Shown: positions 8,722-16,897, counted from the stretch's first letter. The stretch: DNA of 55,857 bases from UBA4292 sp964648695 (GCA_964648695.1 CAZYLH010000004.1:1-55857); one strand, 5' to 3'. Notes: generated by a model from the letters alone, not told the origin. Numbers and translations: made by a program.

Positions 8722-9045
8722 TCAATCCTTGGACTGCGTGCTGATCGTATAGGTTTCCTCCACCGGAAGCACGAAGATCCTTCCGTCTCCGTTATTGCCG
8801 CTCTCACCGCTTAAGGCATTTCTCATGATGATATCTATCACCTCATCCTTTACATCAGCAGGTACCTCGATCATTAGAGCTGTCTTTGCCATCTCCTCAT
8901 ACTCAAAGTCTCCAACCATGATTCCCCTCTGCTTACCTCTTCCGGATACACCCCATTTGGTCACAGCATAGTAACCCTCCTGCGCAAGAGCGTGCATCAC
9001 ATCATATACCTTCTCCGGGCGAACAACTGCTACGATCATCTTCAT
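8722..9045 (-). CDS. PII family nitrogen regulatory protein, NifI-like
   Basis: 107 aa. It starts MKMIVAVVRPEKVYDV, has a T-loop region GRGKQRGIMVGDFEYEEMAKT and ends with the PII C-signature GDGRIFVLPVEETYTI. PII proteins bind ATP/ADP and 2-oxoglutarate and control partners by contact through the T-loop. The short T-loop and the GRGKQxGIxVG pattern resemble NifI1-type proteins more than GlnB/GlnK, yet no nitrogenase or ammonium-transporter gene is nearby; instead it sits between the dehydrogenase and GltS genes. The start is the ATG at 9045 with AGGAGG 7 bases upstream; the ORF extends 18 codons further without an RBS. The partner may be GltS, which is inference. Confidence 0.92.
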   Translation of the reverse strand: MKMIVAVVRPEKVYDVMHALAQEGYYAVTKWGVSGRGKQRGIMVGDFEYEEMAKTALMIEVPADVKDEVIDIIMRNALSGESGNNGDGRIFVLPVEETYTISTQSKD

Positions 9046-9099
9046 GTTAGTACCTCCTATAATTGGAAATTTGATGTGTATTGACAAATGATGACTCAT

Positions 9100-10221
9100 T
9101 TATCTCATGGATTCATACATTTCACGGAGCATTTCATCCGTAATATCTACCGGATTATTATACAGGTTGGGATGTCTGCTGATCCTCACCAGATCATCAA
9201 TCTGCGCATCGGTAAGATGCAAATCCTTCAAATCATTTCTAAGCCCCATCTGCTCCTTCATAGTATGGATTTTATCCGCCATTTGATATGGCGAGTCAAA
9301 TCCCAGCTCCTTTGTAAGCACTGCGATCCTGCCGTCCGTCTCCGCCGCCGCATTGATCCGCAAAAAATAATCCAGTGTAAGTCCACAGGCCTCGCCATGC
9401 GGAATGTGATGGATATTTGTCAGCGGGAAGGAACAGGCGTGGGAAGCGGTTGTCTTTGGAAGCGTAAAGGAAAGCCCGGCAATAACTGATGCCTCCGCCA
9501 TTTTCTCCCTTGCCAACGGATTTTCCGGCTCCTTATAAGCCTGATACAGATACTTAAATACAAGCTTTAAGGCGTGAAGGGCGCAGGCGTCACATATTGG
9601 CTGATGTCCCTTACTCCAGTATCCTTCCAGTGCATGTGAAAGCACGTCAATACCCGTTCCCGCCGTCACTATGGGCGGCGCAGTGTATGTAAGCTCCGGG
9701 TCGATCAGAGCATAAGCCGGGTAAAAGGCATCCGATACGATGGGGGATTTCTTTCCGTATTCTGCGTCCGTAAGCACGGATACGCATGTAACCTCACTTC
9801 CGGTTCCCGCCGTTGTCGGGATGGCAATTAGCGGCAGGTGCGCATCCGGCACCTTCTCCTTCGTACCGTGATATTTTCGGATGGAGTTTCCATCAAGCGC
9901 CGCCATGGATGCCGCCTTAGCGCAGTCCATCGCGCTTCCGCCTCCTAGTGCCACCACAAAATCATAGCCACCGCCCCGTAGCACTTTCGCACAGTTATCG
10001 ACCTCTATCACATCTGGGTTTGGGGAAAGGTCTGAAAAGATGCCCTGCAAAATCCCTCCGCTCCCCCTTACAATCTTATCCGCCAGACCATTTGTCGAAA
10101 AAAAGCGGTCGCTTACCAGCAGTCCCTTTTTACATCCAAGCTCTTCTGCCAGCGTGCTAATTTCACTAATCCGTCCGTTTCCAAACAGGATCTTTACCGG
10201 CTGTTGATATGTCCAGTCCAT
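9100..10221 (-). CDS. Iron-type (group III) alcohol dehydrogenase; candidate sulfo- or phosphonoacetaldehyde reductase
   Basis: 373 aa. NAD(P)-binding motif ALGGGSAMDCAK (around 91-102) and IPTTAGTGSEVT are the family hallmarks. Metal ligands D192 and H196 (GIDVLSHALEG) and H275 (IPHGEACG) are present, but the usual third His (in HALxH) is Phe265; a His is found at 261 instead (TTASHACSFPLT). My recollection is that this TTxxHAxSxPLT pattern marks the branch that reduces two-carbon phosphono- or sulfo-aldehydes. Start ATG follows AAGGAGG. It begins 12 bp after the aminotransferase stop, so the two are cotranscribed: the transaminase would make an aldehyde and this enzyme reduce it to the alcohol. 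Substrate is inference. Confidence 0.88.
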   Translation of the reverse strand: MDWTYQQPVKILFGNGRISEISTLAEELGCKKGLLVSDRFFSTNGLADKIVRGSGGILQGIFSDLSPNPDVIEVDNCAKVLRGGGYDFVVALGGGSAMDCAKAASMAALDGNSIRKYHGTKEKVPDAHLPLIAIPTTAGTGSEVTCVSVLTDAEYGKKSPIVSDAFYPAYALIDPELTYTAPPIVTAGTGIDVLSHALEGYWSKGHQPICDACALHALKLVFKYLYQAYKEPENPLAREKMAEASVIAGLSFTLPKTTASHACSFPLTNIHHIPHGEACGLTLDYFLRINAAAETDGRIAVLTKELGFDSPYQMADKIHTMKEQMGLRNDLKDLHLTDAQIDDLVRISRHPNLYNNPVDITDEMLREMYESMR

Positions 10222-10232
10222 TTTTGCCCTCC

Positions 10233-11570
10233 TTATGCAAGATAGTTCTCATCCACCCAGGTCAGGACTTCATCCAGAATGGGCAGGTATTCTTCCAGCT
10301 CCTCCTTTGTGATAATAAGCGGCGGACAGATGTTTACGTTGTTCTCTCTGCCAAAGGTGGAAAAGCCGCGTTTCTTAAGCTCTGCCATGATAGCCGGCAT
10401 AACCGGGCCCGACTCGCCGTATTCCTGCATAGGAATTCTCTTTTCTTTATCCTTTACAATCTCAAGCGCCGCAAAAAGACCGATGCATCTTGACTCACCG
10501 ACGCATTTGTGCTTCTTAACCATCTCCTCAAGGAAAGCGGAGAGAATTTTTTCCATCTTCTTTACATGGTCGCATACATCGTGATCCAGATAGTAATTTA
10601 CAGATGCAATGCCCGCCGCACACGCCAAGGTGTGTCCGCTGTAGGTAAGACCGCACTGTAAGATGTTTTCCTCAAAATACTTTGACACCTTCTCGTTCAC
10701 AATCACGCCGCCAAGCTGTATATAACCGCAGGTCACGCCCTTTGCAAAGGTGATCATATCCGGCTTTATATCGTAATTTTGCCAAGCAAACATTTTTCCG
10801 GTACGTCCAAATCCTGCCATGACCTCATCACAGATCAAAAGGATGCCATATTTGTCACACAGGGCGCGAACGCCTTCCATATATCCATCCGGAGGAAGAA
10901 GCACACCGTTGGCTCCGACGATGCTCTCCATCACAATCGCCGCCACATTGTTTGTTCCCTCATAGCGAAGCTGCTCATCAAGCCGCTTTAGATAAACTTT
11001 GGTGCACTCTGCATCATCCACGCCCCGGGTGTATCCGTCCTGATACATATGGGGATTCATAAAGTGTATAAAGCCGTTAGCGCCGCCAATCTCAGCAGCA
11101 AAGCGTCTCCAGTCGCCGGATGCGTTTGAAGCACCCAGAGTGGCTCCGTGATAGCTTCTATAGCAACTAAAGATCTTTGTTCTTCCCGTCACCATTCTCG
11201 CCATCTTGATGGCGTTTTCGTTGGACTCTGCTCCTCCGTTTGTAAAGAAGACACGCTTATAGGTATCCTCGCCTGCAACCTGGCAGAGGAGCTGTGCAAG
11301 CCTGGACTTTGGCTCAGAAGCATATGCCGGTGCCATAAAACACATTTTGTCCGCCTGCTCCTTTATAGCCTCTACGATCTCCTTATTCTGATGTCCAAGA
11401 TTAGAGCACACCAGCAGCGAGGACATATCCGCATATTTGTTGCCATCGTAATCATAAAAATAGATACCCTCGGCACGCTCTATGGGAAGGGCAGGCCCTC
11501 CCGCTTTTCCCCATGACTGCAATATATATTTTTGATGCAGCGCAGATACTTCTTTTCCCGTTAATCCCAT
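10233..11570 (-). CDS. Class III PLP aminotransferase; candidate taurine:2-oxoglutarate aminotransferase
   Basis: 445 aa, full length for the class III omega-aminotransferase family. It has the glycine/Ser motif FFTNGGAESNENAIKMAR (109-126), YRSYHGAT (137-144), ICDEVMAGFGRTG with D248-E249, and the PLP lysine K277 (FAKGVTCGY). The N-terminal pattern (ILQSWGK, YFYDYDGNKYADMSS, SNLGHQ) resembles proteins annotated as taurine:2-oxoglutarate aminotransferases (from memory, no search possible). The pairing with an iron-type aldehyde reductase, a TauE/SafE exporter and PII supports deamination of a small amine such as taurine to give glutamate plus an aldehyde. Alternatives are beta-alanine, putrescine or GABA-type substrates. 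Expressed from the promoter at 11677-11705 through a terminator-bearing leader. Confidence 0.88.
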   Translation of the reverse strand: MGLTGKEVSALHQKYILQSWGKAGGPALPIERAEGIYFYDYDGNKYADMSSLLVCSNLGHQNKEIVEAIKEQADKMCFMAPAYASEPKSRLAQLLCQVAGEDTYKRVFFTNGGAESNENAIKMARMVTGRTKIFSCYRSYHGATLGASNASGDWRRFAAEIGGANGFIHFMNPHMYQDGYTRGVDDAECTKVYLKRLDEQLRYEGTNNVAAIVMESIVGANGVLLPPDGYMEGVRALCDKYGILLICDEVMAGFGRTGKMFAWQNYDIKPDMITFAKGVTCGYIQLGGVIVNEKVSKYFEENILQCGLTYSGHTLACAAGIASVNYYLDHDVCDHVKKMEKILSAFLEEMVKKHKCVGESRCIGLFAALEIVKDKEKRIPMQEYGESGPVMPAIMAELKKRGFSTFGRENNVNICPPLIITKEELEEYLPILDEVLTWVDENYLA

Positions 11571-11598
11571 AACTTAACACCTTCCTTTACTCAAAGTT

Positions 11599-11648
11599 AA
11601 AAAAAGACGCCTCCGAAAACTGTGCTCATACAGTTTCCCAGGAAACGC
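11599..11648 (-). terminator. Intrinsic terminator in the aminotransferase leader (possible attenuator)
   Basis: On the minus strand a two-part stem (GGCGUUUCC with GGAGGCGUC, then AAACUGU with ACAGUUU, 6-base loop) is followed by seven T (11599-11605). It lies between the PucR-type gene and the aminotransferase, only about 30 bases before the aminotransferase ATG and downstream of a good promoter, so it can act either as the regulator gene's terminator or as an attenuator. Confidence 0.75.
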
Positions 11649-11676
11649 CTTTGTTGTCCTTTCTTTGTTGGGGCTT

Positions 11677-11705
11677 ATCTTATCATTCACAGTGGTGTAT
11701 TTCAA
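11677..11705 (-). promoter_or_regulatory. Probable promoter of the aminotransferase operon
   Basis: Minus strand TTGAAA (11700-11705), 17-bp spacer, TAAGAT (11677-11682). The predicted start (near 11670) gives a leader of about 100 bases that contains the terminator hairpin. Confidence 0.55.
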
Positions 11706-11746
11706 CTGTCTGCATCCATGAACTTTTTTGTGCTCTGGCACAACCA

Positions 11747-12601
11747 TCAGATATGCCCTACCTCCATGCCCACGATATCATATAGCTTTAACGCGATGTT
11801 TAACTGGGCGCAAACCTCATAATCCGCCAGGGACTTTCCAAGGAGCTTTCCAATACGGTTAATTTTATAGTTTACCGTATTGCGATGCACAAAAAGTTCC
11901 TCAGCTGTGTCCTTCACACTTCCGTTGTGCTTTAAATAGATGCGAAGCACCTCAAGCAGACTATTTTCACTTGGCTCATCATAGCGCAAAATTGCTCCGA
12001 TGGTCTCGTTTACGTAGCTTCTTATCAACTCTCTGTCACCGATGCCAAGCAGCAGCTTATATATCCCCAGCCTGCTGTAAAAGACGGTTTCACGAATATG
12101 CATCTGGGACAGATCTAAAACGCTCTTTGCCTGGCGAAAGCTCTTCGCGATGCAGTAAATATTCTTTGTCATCTGTCCCACACCGATTTCCGTCTCCCGA
12201 TTTTTTAACTGTGAACAGGATTTTAATATGTCATCAATGCAGGTTTTTAGCCGCTCTTCTTCATATTCCGCCCCTGAAAACAACAGCAAAATGTAACCGT
12301 CCATTTCCATGACTGCACACGCCCACTCCCTCCAGGATGTGTAGCTGTCAATCTGGTACATNNNNNNNNNNNNNNNNNNNNNNNNNNNNNNNNNNNNNNN
12401 NNNNNNNNNNNNNNNNNNNNNNNNNNNNNNNNNNNNNNNNNNNNNNNNNNNNNNNNNNNNNCCTTCCAAAAAGGTGGATATCTCCTTAGACTCCACCATA
12501 TGCACCCAGCGAACACTCCTATCAAGTCCAGCGCCACCCGCAAGCAGCGTAATCTCTTTGTCTAAAACACTTTCATACAGCTTTCTCACGGTAACCGCCA
12601 T
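11747..12601 (-). CDS. PucR/CdaR-family transcriptional regulator, interrupted by assembly gap
   Basis: The N-terminus (VRKLYESVLDKEITLLAGGAGLDRSVRWVHMVES) is the start of a PucR sensory domain, and the C-terminus carries the family's HTH (NGSVKDTAEELFVHRNTVNYKINRIGKLLG). Between them lies a 100-N gap. About 46 residues precede and 205 follow it; PucR proteins usually have 400-550 residues, so more than 100 bp is probably missing and the apparent in-frame continuity is accidental. These regulators often control purine, amino-acid or amine catabolism next to their own gene. It is transcribed after the TauE/SafE gene (18 bp gap) and upstream of the aminotransferase, its likely target. Confidence 0.85.
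   Translation of the reverse strand: MAVTVRKLYESVLDKEITLLAGGAGLDRSVRWVHMVESKEISTFLEXXXXXXXXXXXXXXXXXXXXXXXXXXXXXXXXXXMYQIDSYTSWREWACAVMEMDGYILLLFSGAEYEEERLKTCIDDILKSCSQLKNRETEIGVGQMTKNIYCIAKSFRQAKSVLDLSQMHIRETVFYSRLGIYKLLLGIGDRELIRSYVNETIGAILRYDEPSENSLLEVLRIYLKHNGSVKDTAEELFVHRNTVNYKINRIGKLLGKSLADYEVCAQLNIALKLYDIVGMEVGHI
12362..12461. other. Assembly gap (100 N)
   Basis: Exactly 100 undetermined bases, the conventional size for a gap of unknown length, inside the PucR-type gene. Confidence 0.99.
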
Positions 12602-12619
12602 ACTTTTAATCCCCTTCCC

Positions 12620-13330
12620 TTAGATAAAGCAGATCGCCCCGGATATCAGCAAAAGCACATAGGTAGCCTTCATAAAAGCCTCCTTCCCGATGTGCTTTTG
12701 CAAACGGCCCCCTATAAAAACACCCGCCAAAGCGGGAATGCAGGCAATAAGGGCAAAGGCGGTTAGCTCTAAGGTATACATCTGTCCGATCGCTTCTGTA
12801 AAAAACATTGCCCCGTTTAACACCACCCAGACAGCGGCAACTGTTGCCCTAAACTCATTCTTTTCCTTTAGTACACTTGCCGCATAGACCACTAAGAGGG
12901 CCCCGCCGGATACAAACATTCCGTGTATCACTCCGGCCACAAGCAGAATAAGCACCTGTACTGCGGGGGACAGATCTTTATCTTTACTCTTATTAAAGAG
13001 CTTATATAGGGCGATCAGAATGATCACCCCGCCATAAAAATACAGTAGAATATCAAGCTGCACCTGCCGGTAAAGCCAGATACCCACCACCATTCCCAGC
13101 GCCATAAGAACAAGTATTTTCCCCAGTATTTTCCACCTGACATCCTGTCTGCTCCCAAGCACAATGATTAGGCAGGTCAGAAAGGCAATAAAGTTTAAAA
13201 TGGCTCTGGCATCATCAGCGCCGATCAGCAGGATGGATGGCGGCATGGCAAGCAAAGTTCCCGCAAATCCCGTAATAGCCTGAATTGCATTTGTGATCAA
13301 AACCACAATCAAAAAGAAAAAATAGCTCAT
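12620..13330 (-). CDS. TauE/SafE family sulfite/anion exporter-like membrane protein
   Basis: 236 aa, about eight membrane helices. The two family motifs are seen: ITGFAGTLLAMPPSILL near the N-terminus and GVIHGMFVSGGALLVVY in the second half. Family members are linked to export of sulfite, sulfoacetate or other small anions, often beside sulfonate catabolism. The start is the ATG at 13330 with AAAGGAG 7 bases upstream; the ORF extends 11 codons further without an RBS. It heads the run PucR-aminotransferase-dehydrogenase, so it could expel the end product (for example isethionate if taurine is the substrate). Family is firm; cargo is inference. Confidence 0.87.
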   Translation of the reverse strand: MSYFFFLIVVLITNAIQAITGFAGTLLAMPPSILLIGADDARAILNFIAFLTCLIIVLGSRQDVRWKILGKILVLMALGMVVGIWLYRQVQLDILLYFYGGVIILIALYKLFNKSKDKDLSPAVQVLILLVAGVIHGMFVSGGALLVVYAASVLKEKNEFRATVAAVWVVLNGAMFFTEAIGQMYTLELTAFALIACIPALAGVFIGGRLQKHIGKEAFMKATYVLLLISGAICFI

Positions 13331-13393
13331 GTCTGTTCTCCTTTTCCCCGCTGTATGCGCCACATTTTAGATGGTTAAGTTATGCCTCTCATT

Positions 13394-13431
13394 AAAAAGG
13401 GGCCAGCGCACAAACGTGCGCCAGCCCCTTT
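13394..13431 (-). terminator. Rho-independent terminator after the OB-fold lipoprotein gene
   Basis: Stem of 8 + 6 bp with a 2x2 internal mismatch and a 4-base loop (13396-13431). On the minus strand it is followed by TTTTTAAT. It separates the lipoprotein gene from the TauE/SafE gene. Confidence 0.85.
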
Positions 13432-13452
13432 GCTGTTTATTTATCACTCTAA

Positions 13453-14286
13453 TTATTCAACCACTGTGACAGATGTGATGTGGGGGTTTACACCCTCATA
13501 CCAGTAGAGGAAGCCCTCCATATCGATAACATCGCCAACCTCTAAAGCCTTTACAGCTGCATATACCTCTGTGGTGCTGTCGCACAGGTAGGACTCAACT
13601 GTAAATGTGTAGGTCTCGCCGTTGATGGAAACGTTGAAGTACAGATCATCGCCATCCTGACCGGAGCCGTCCCAGCTGTAAAGGAATGCAACGTCGTTGC
13701 CATCCTCATCCTGTCCTGCTGCCTCAACAGTCATACCTGTAAAGGATACGAACTGGTTCTGATAGTCAATCAGCTCATCTGAGCCAAGAAGATCTGTCAC
13801 ATCAAGCGCCTCTGCGATGTAAGTATCGCCCTCGATAATCTCAAATGTAGCGTCGATGATCTCTATCTCGCCGGACCACTCTGCCTTGTAACCAGTAACG
13901 CGGATCTTTGTGCCCACTGTGAGAAGCTCATAGTCCTCCTCGGAGCACTCCATGTTGTAAAGGAAGTATGCGCCGTCCTCATCCTGAGCATAAACGGTTG
14001 CCTGATCTTCCCACCAGGACTGCTTTGCCTGCACATATGCCTCGATGACAACAAGTGTGTCAACATCAGCTGCAGCGTATTCCTCATAGGTCATAACGGT
14101 GACTTCTTCCTCATCGGAATCACCATCTTCGTCTGCGGCTGTGGTCTCCTCGTCCTCTTCCTCAACAGTAGTCTCCTCTGTCTCTTCTGCAGCGGTTGTG
14201 GTTTCATCCGCAGTGTCAGAAGATGAGCATCCTGTGAAAGCAAGTGTAAGTACACATGCAGCCATCAATAACTTGATCTTTCTCAT
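13453..14286 (-). CDS. Secreted lipoprotein with OB-fold-like repeats
   Basis: 277 aa. Signal peptide with lipobox LAFTGC (C20), then an acidic Thr/Glu-rich linker of about 45 residues, then two beta-rich blocks. Each block has the pattern of an OB fold: a conserved entry (VVIEAYVQAKQSWW / FVSFTGMTVEAAGQ), a GTKIRVTGY or GDVIDMEGF turn, and a closing strand. Start is the ATG at 14286 with GGAGG upstream. A promoter (TTGATT, 16 bp, TATAAT, 14372-14399) sits between it and the ABC-importer genes, so it is likely a separate unit. I do not recognise a named family; ligand binding at the cell surface is a guess. Confidence 0.8.
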   Translation of the reverse strand: MRKIKLLMAACVLTLAFTGCSSSDTADETTTAAEETEETTVEEEDEETTAADEDGDSDEEEVTVMTYEEYAAADVDTLVVIEAYVQAKQSWWEDQATVYAQDEDGAYFLYNMECSEEDYELLTVGTKIRVTGYKAEWSGEIEIIDATFEIIEGDTYIAEALDVTDLLGSDELIDYQNQFVSFTGMTVEAAGQDEDGNDVAFLYSWDGSGQDGDDLYFNVSINGETYTFTVESYLCDSTTEVYAAVKALEVGDVIDMEGFLYWYEGVNPHITSVTVVE

Positions 14287-14371
14287 TGTTCTCCTCCTTT
14301 TCCCATAAGCTCCTGCCTTAGGGCAGTGCCAGGTAAAGCCGATCTTGCGGCCATCAACAAACAACACCCTC

Positions 14372-14399
14372 ATTATACATAATTTTTTTTATAAATCAA
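14372..14399 (-). promoter_or_regulatory. Promoter of the OB-fold lipoprotein gene
   Basis: Minus strand TTGATT (14394-14399), 16-bp spacer, TATAAT (14372-14377). The leader of about 80 bases can form two small hairpins (GCCGcaagatCGGC and CTGCCctaaGGCAG); I do not recognise a riboswitch class. Confidence 0.65.
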
Positions 14400-14401
14400 T
14401 A

Positions 14402-16015
14402 CTAAGGCGCTCTTTTTTTGCGCACAGCCTGGATAATAAGATAGAATATGATACACACCCATGCCGCCGCCAAAGAGCCAAGAAGTGCCACCGAGGTCGC
14501 TGGCAGGGCACCAAGATCAGCCACCTCTCCCGTCTCCTGCGTATCAAGCTGGTCAAGCCTGTATAAACTTGTCACCTCATCGAAAAGCGTTTCTATGTAG
14601 TTATCATCCACCGTCTCACCTCTTCGGACAGATTTTACCGTACTTTCAATGAGCTGTCCCGCCGCGTCTCTTAGCGATGCGGAGCCGTTAAAAACTGAGG
14701 TGACAAAGGTATTTTCTATATTTTCTAACAAAATCTTGGTCGCAGCGATTTTGACCTCGTAATATGTGGAGTTGTCCTCTCCGCTTCTGGAAAGGTAGTC
14801 CTGATATTCCTCGGATTCAAGCGCCTTATAGGTTACAGGGATATATCCTTCCGTCTCGGCATATGCAATCTGCACGTCATTTGACAAAAGATACTGCACA
14901 AAAATCCAGGATGCCAACACCTCCTGCGAATCCTCTTTATTAAATATGCATATGGACGGGCCCTGTGAGATCATCTGTGGATTGTCCTCATCAAACTGAG
15001 GGATTGTCATGACAACGGTCTCAAACTCCACAATCCGATCCTCGCTGATATCTGACAAGGGCGCATCCGTCCCCATCCATGTAGAACCAGCAGTTGAGTC
15101 GATGGCAAAAATGCACTGTCCTGCATTTAGGAAATTAGCCGGATAGCCGGAAATCTTAAAGGTAGAAAACGCTCTGAGGCTCCCGTACTCGGCTATGGTA
15201 GAGAGAATGCTCTTTGTCGCATCGTTAAATAAAAGTATCTCTCCGGAGTCGGTGGAATAATCCGCCCCCAGCTGCTTAAGCATCTGGATCATCATATTGT
15301 CAGTTGACTTGTAGATAAAGGGTATCATAACCGTCTGACCGTTTACGACATAGGTTCCGTCCTCATTCTGCGCCAGAGCCGCCTCCGACACCTCCCAGAT
15401 AAAGTCCCATGTAAGTGTCTCCGGCAGTGTAAAGCCCAAAGCCTCAACATAGGTTTTGTTCACATAGCAGACCTCTGTGGAGCGCATGAAGGGCATGGCA
15501 TAATAGTGACCGTCTATCTCACACTCCTCCAAAAATTTTGGAATGATCTCATCAAGGGTGGGAGAATCAAAGAGGATTTCGCTGCCGCCAAGGCCGTATT
15601 TCTCATCTGTTAAAAGGTCATCTAATGGCACAACCAAGTTGTCCCCTGTAAGATATGTGGCGATGTGATCCGGATAGGTGATGCAGACGTTTGGCGTGGT
15701 GCCCGTCGCAATATTTGTGATCACATCGTTATAGATATCACTGTAATCCGTGTATAAGCGAAGCGTCACAGTGATATTCGGATACAGCTCCTGAAAATCC
15801 ACAATCGCCTGCTCATAAATGGCTGTCTGGGTCTTGTTGGTGTCGTTCTTTGCCCAAAAGGTGATCTCTATTTCCTGGTCAGTGTCAAACTCTTCTGGTA
15901 TCTCAAACGTGCTCTGGCTCTGACTTCCATGACACGCGGTGAGCAAAAGTAGACTGCCCACCGCGATCATAAGCGCTGCCAAGCGCGTTTTGATGTAGGC
16001 TCTCTTAGTCCTCAT
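14402..16015 (-). CDS. Sugar ABC transporter substrate-binding lipoprotein with C-terminal membrane anchor
   Basis: 537 aa, family 1 extracellular solute-binding protein (IEITFWAKNDTNKTQTAIYE, GTTPNVCITYP, QGPSICIFN). It starts with a signal peptide and lipobox LLTAC (C28), so it should be a lipoprotein. Unusually, residues about 509-530 form a second hydrophobic helix (LGSLAAAWVCIIFYLIIQAV) followed by a basic tail RKKRAP, giving anchors at both ends. Length exceeds the usual 420-450. It is the last gene of an ATPase-permease-permease-binding protein operon and overlaps the MalG-type gene by 4 bp (16012-16015). Carbohydrate substrate is likely but not identifiable. Confidence 0.93.
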   Translation of the reverse strand: MRTKRAYIKTRLAALMIAVGSLLLLTACHGSQSQSTFEIPEEFDTDQEIEITFWAKNDTNKTQTAIYEQAIVDFQELYPNITVTLRLYTDYSDIYNDVITNIATGTTPNVCITYPDHIATYLTGDNLVVPLDDLLTDEKYGLGGSEILFDSPTLDEIIPKFLEECEIDGHYYAMPFMRSTEVCYVNKTYVEALGFTLPETLTWDFIWEVSEAALAQNEDGTYVVNGQTVMIPFIYKSTDNMMIQMLKQLGADYSTDSGEILLFNDATKSILSTIAEYGSLRAFSTFKISGYPANFLNAGQCIFAIDSTAGSTWMGTDAPLSDISEDRIVEFETVVMTIPQFDEDNPQMISQGPSICIFNKEDSQEVLASWIFVQYLLSNDVQIAYAETEGYIPVTYKALESEEYQDYLSRSGEDNSTYYEVKIAATKILLENIENTFVTSVFNGSASLRDAAGQLIESTVKSVRRGETVDDNYIETLFDEVTSLYRLDQLDTQETGEVADLGALPATSVALLGSLAAAWVCIIFYLIIQAVRKKRAP

Positions 16016-16884
16016 CCCTTTGTTCCTCCTCGCAAAACACCCTCCATCACTCTGTTTCTAAACACTAAAAAGATTACGATCAGGGGGATGGAGATCACCA
16101 CAACTGCGGCCATCATCGCGGGGATATTCTCTCGGCCAAATCCGTTTTCCCGTATCTCCTGAATCCCGTTTGAAACCAGATAATAAGTCTCATCGTCTGT
16201 GATAAGTCTTGGCCACACATATGAATTCCAGCACTCTATGACCTTTAGGATGGTGACCGTGATGAGGGTGGGCTTTGAGAGGGGCACCATTACCTTAAGC
16301 AGATATTTTAAGTCCGAGGTGCCGTCGACTTTGGCCGCATAATAGAGGTTGTCCGGTATCTGCTCAAAATTTTCCTTTAGCAGATATATGTAAAACACGG
16401 ACGTGACGGACGGCAAAATCAGCCCCTCAAAGGTGTTTCTCATATTCAGATTTGTTATGGTGACAAAGTTGGTGATGACCACCAGCTCGTTTGGTATCAT
16501 CATCAGGGAGAGGAAGATCACAAAGGCGATATTTTTTCCCGGAAATTGAAGCCTGGCAAAGGCAAACGCTGCAAGCACCGTCACCACAAGCATCAATAGC
16601 GTTGTCAGCACTGTAAAGATAACAGTGTTTGCAAAATACCTTGCCAAAGGCACCGCCGTGAACGCCTCTATATAGTTCTCAATAGTGGGCGAGAGCGTGT
16701 AAAGCTTTGGAATGTACTCCGAGTTATAAGCGCTGTAGCTTTTTACGGATGTGAGTATCATCCAGTAAAAGGGAAAGAGCACGATAAGTCCCCAGATTGC
16801 AAGGAGGATGTAGGTGATGGTTTTTACCACCTTCCTACGCAGTTTAGCTCTCTGCTCTGCTTTTTCGTAGTCCATATTATCCAT
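16012..16884 (-). CDS. Carbohydrate ABC transporter permease, MalG type
   Basis: 290 aa, six membrane helices. The EAA loop is visible (NLYYAAKVDGTSDLKYLLKVMVPLSKP), which contacts the ATPase. The start taken is the ATG at 16884 with GGGGAGG upstream; the ORF runs nine codons further but those overlap the upstream gene and lack an RBS. Together with the MalF-type gene it forms the membrane channel of a CUT1 sugar importer. Confidence 0.93.
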   Translation of the reverse strand: MDNMDYEKAEQRAKLRRKVVKTITYILLAIWGLIVLFPFYWMILTSVKSYSAYNSEYIPKLYTLSPTIENYIEAFTAVPLARYFANTVIFTVLTTLLMLVVTVLAAFAFARLQFPGKNIAFVIFLSLMMIPNELVVITNFVTITNLNMRNTFEGLILPSVTSVFYIYLLKENFEQIPDNLYYAAKVDGTSDLKYLLKVMVPLSKPTLITVTILKVIECWNSYVWPRLITDDETYYLVSNGIQEIRENGFGRENIPAMMAAVVVISIPLIVIFLVFRNRVMEGVLRGGTKG

Positions 16885-16897
16885 ATTGCCCTCCCCT

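Noticed and set aside
11606..11630. Possible leader peptide starting at an ATG in the attenuator loop (MSTVFGGVFF)
   Set aside because: No ribosome site at proper distance and the frame lies in the terminator stem itself.
12362..12461. The PucR-type frame appears open across the N run
   Set aside because: 100 N is a placeholder of unknown length; PucR proteins are much longer than the apparent 284 residues, so no conclusion on truncation or frame is possible.
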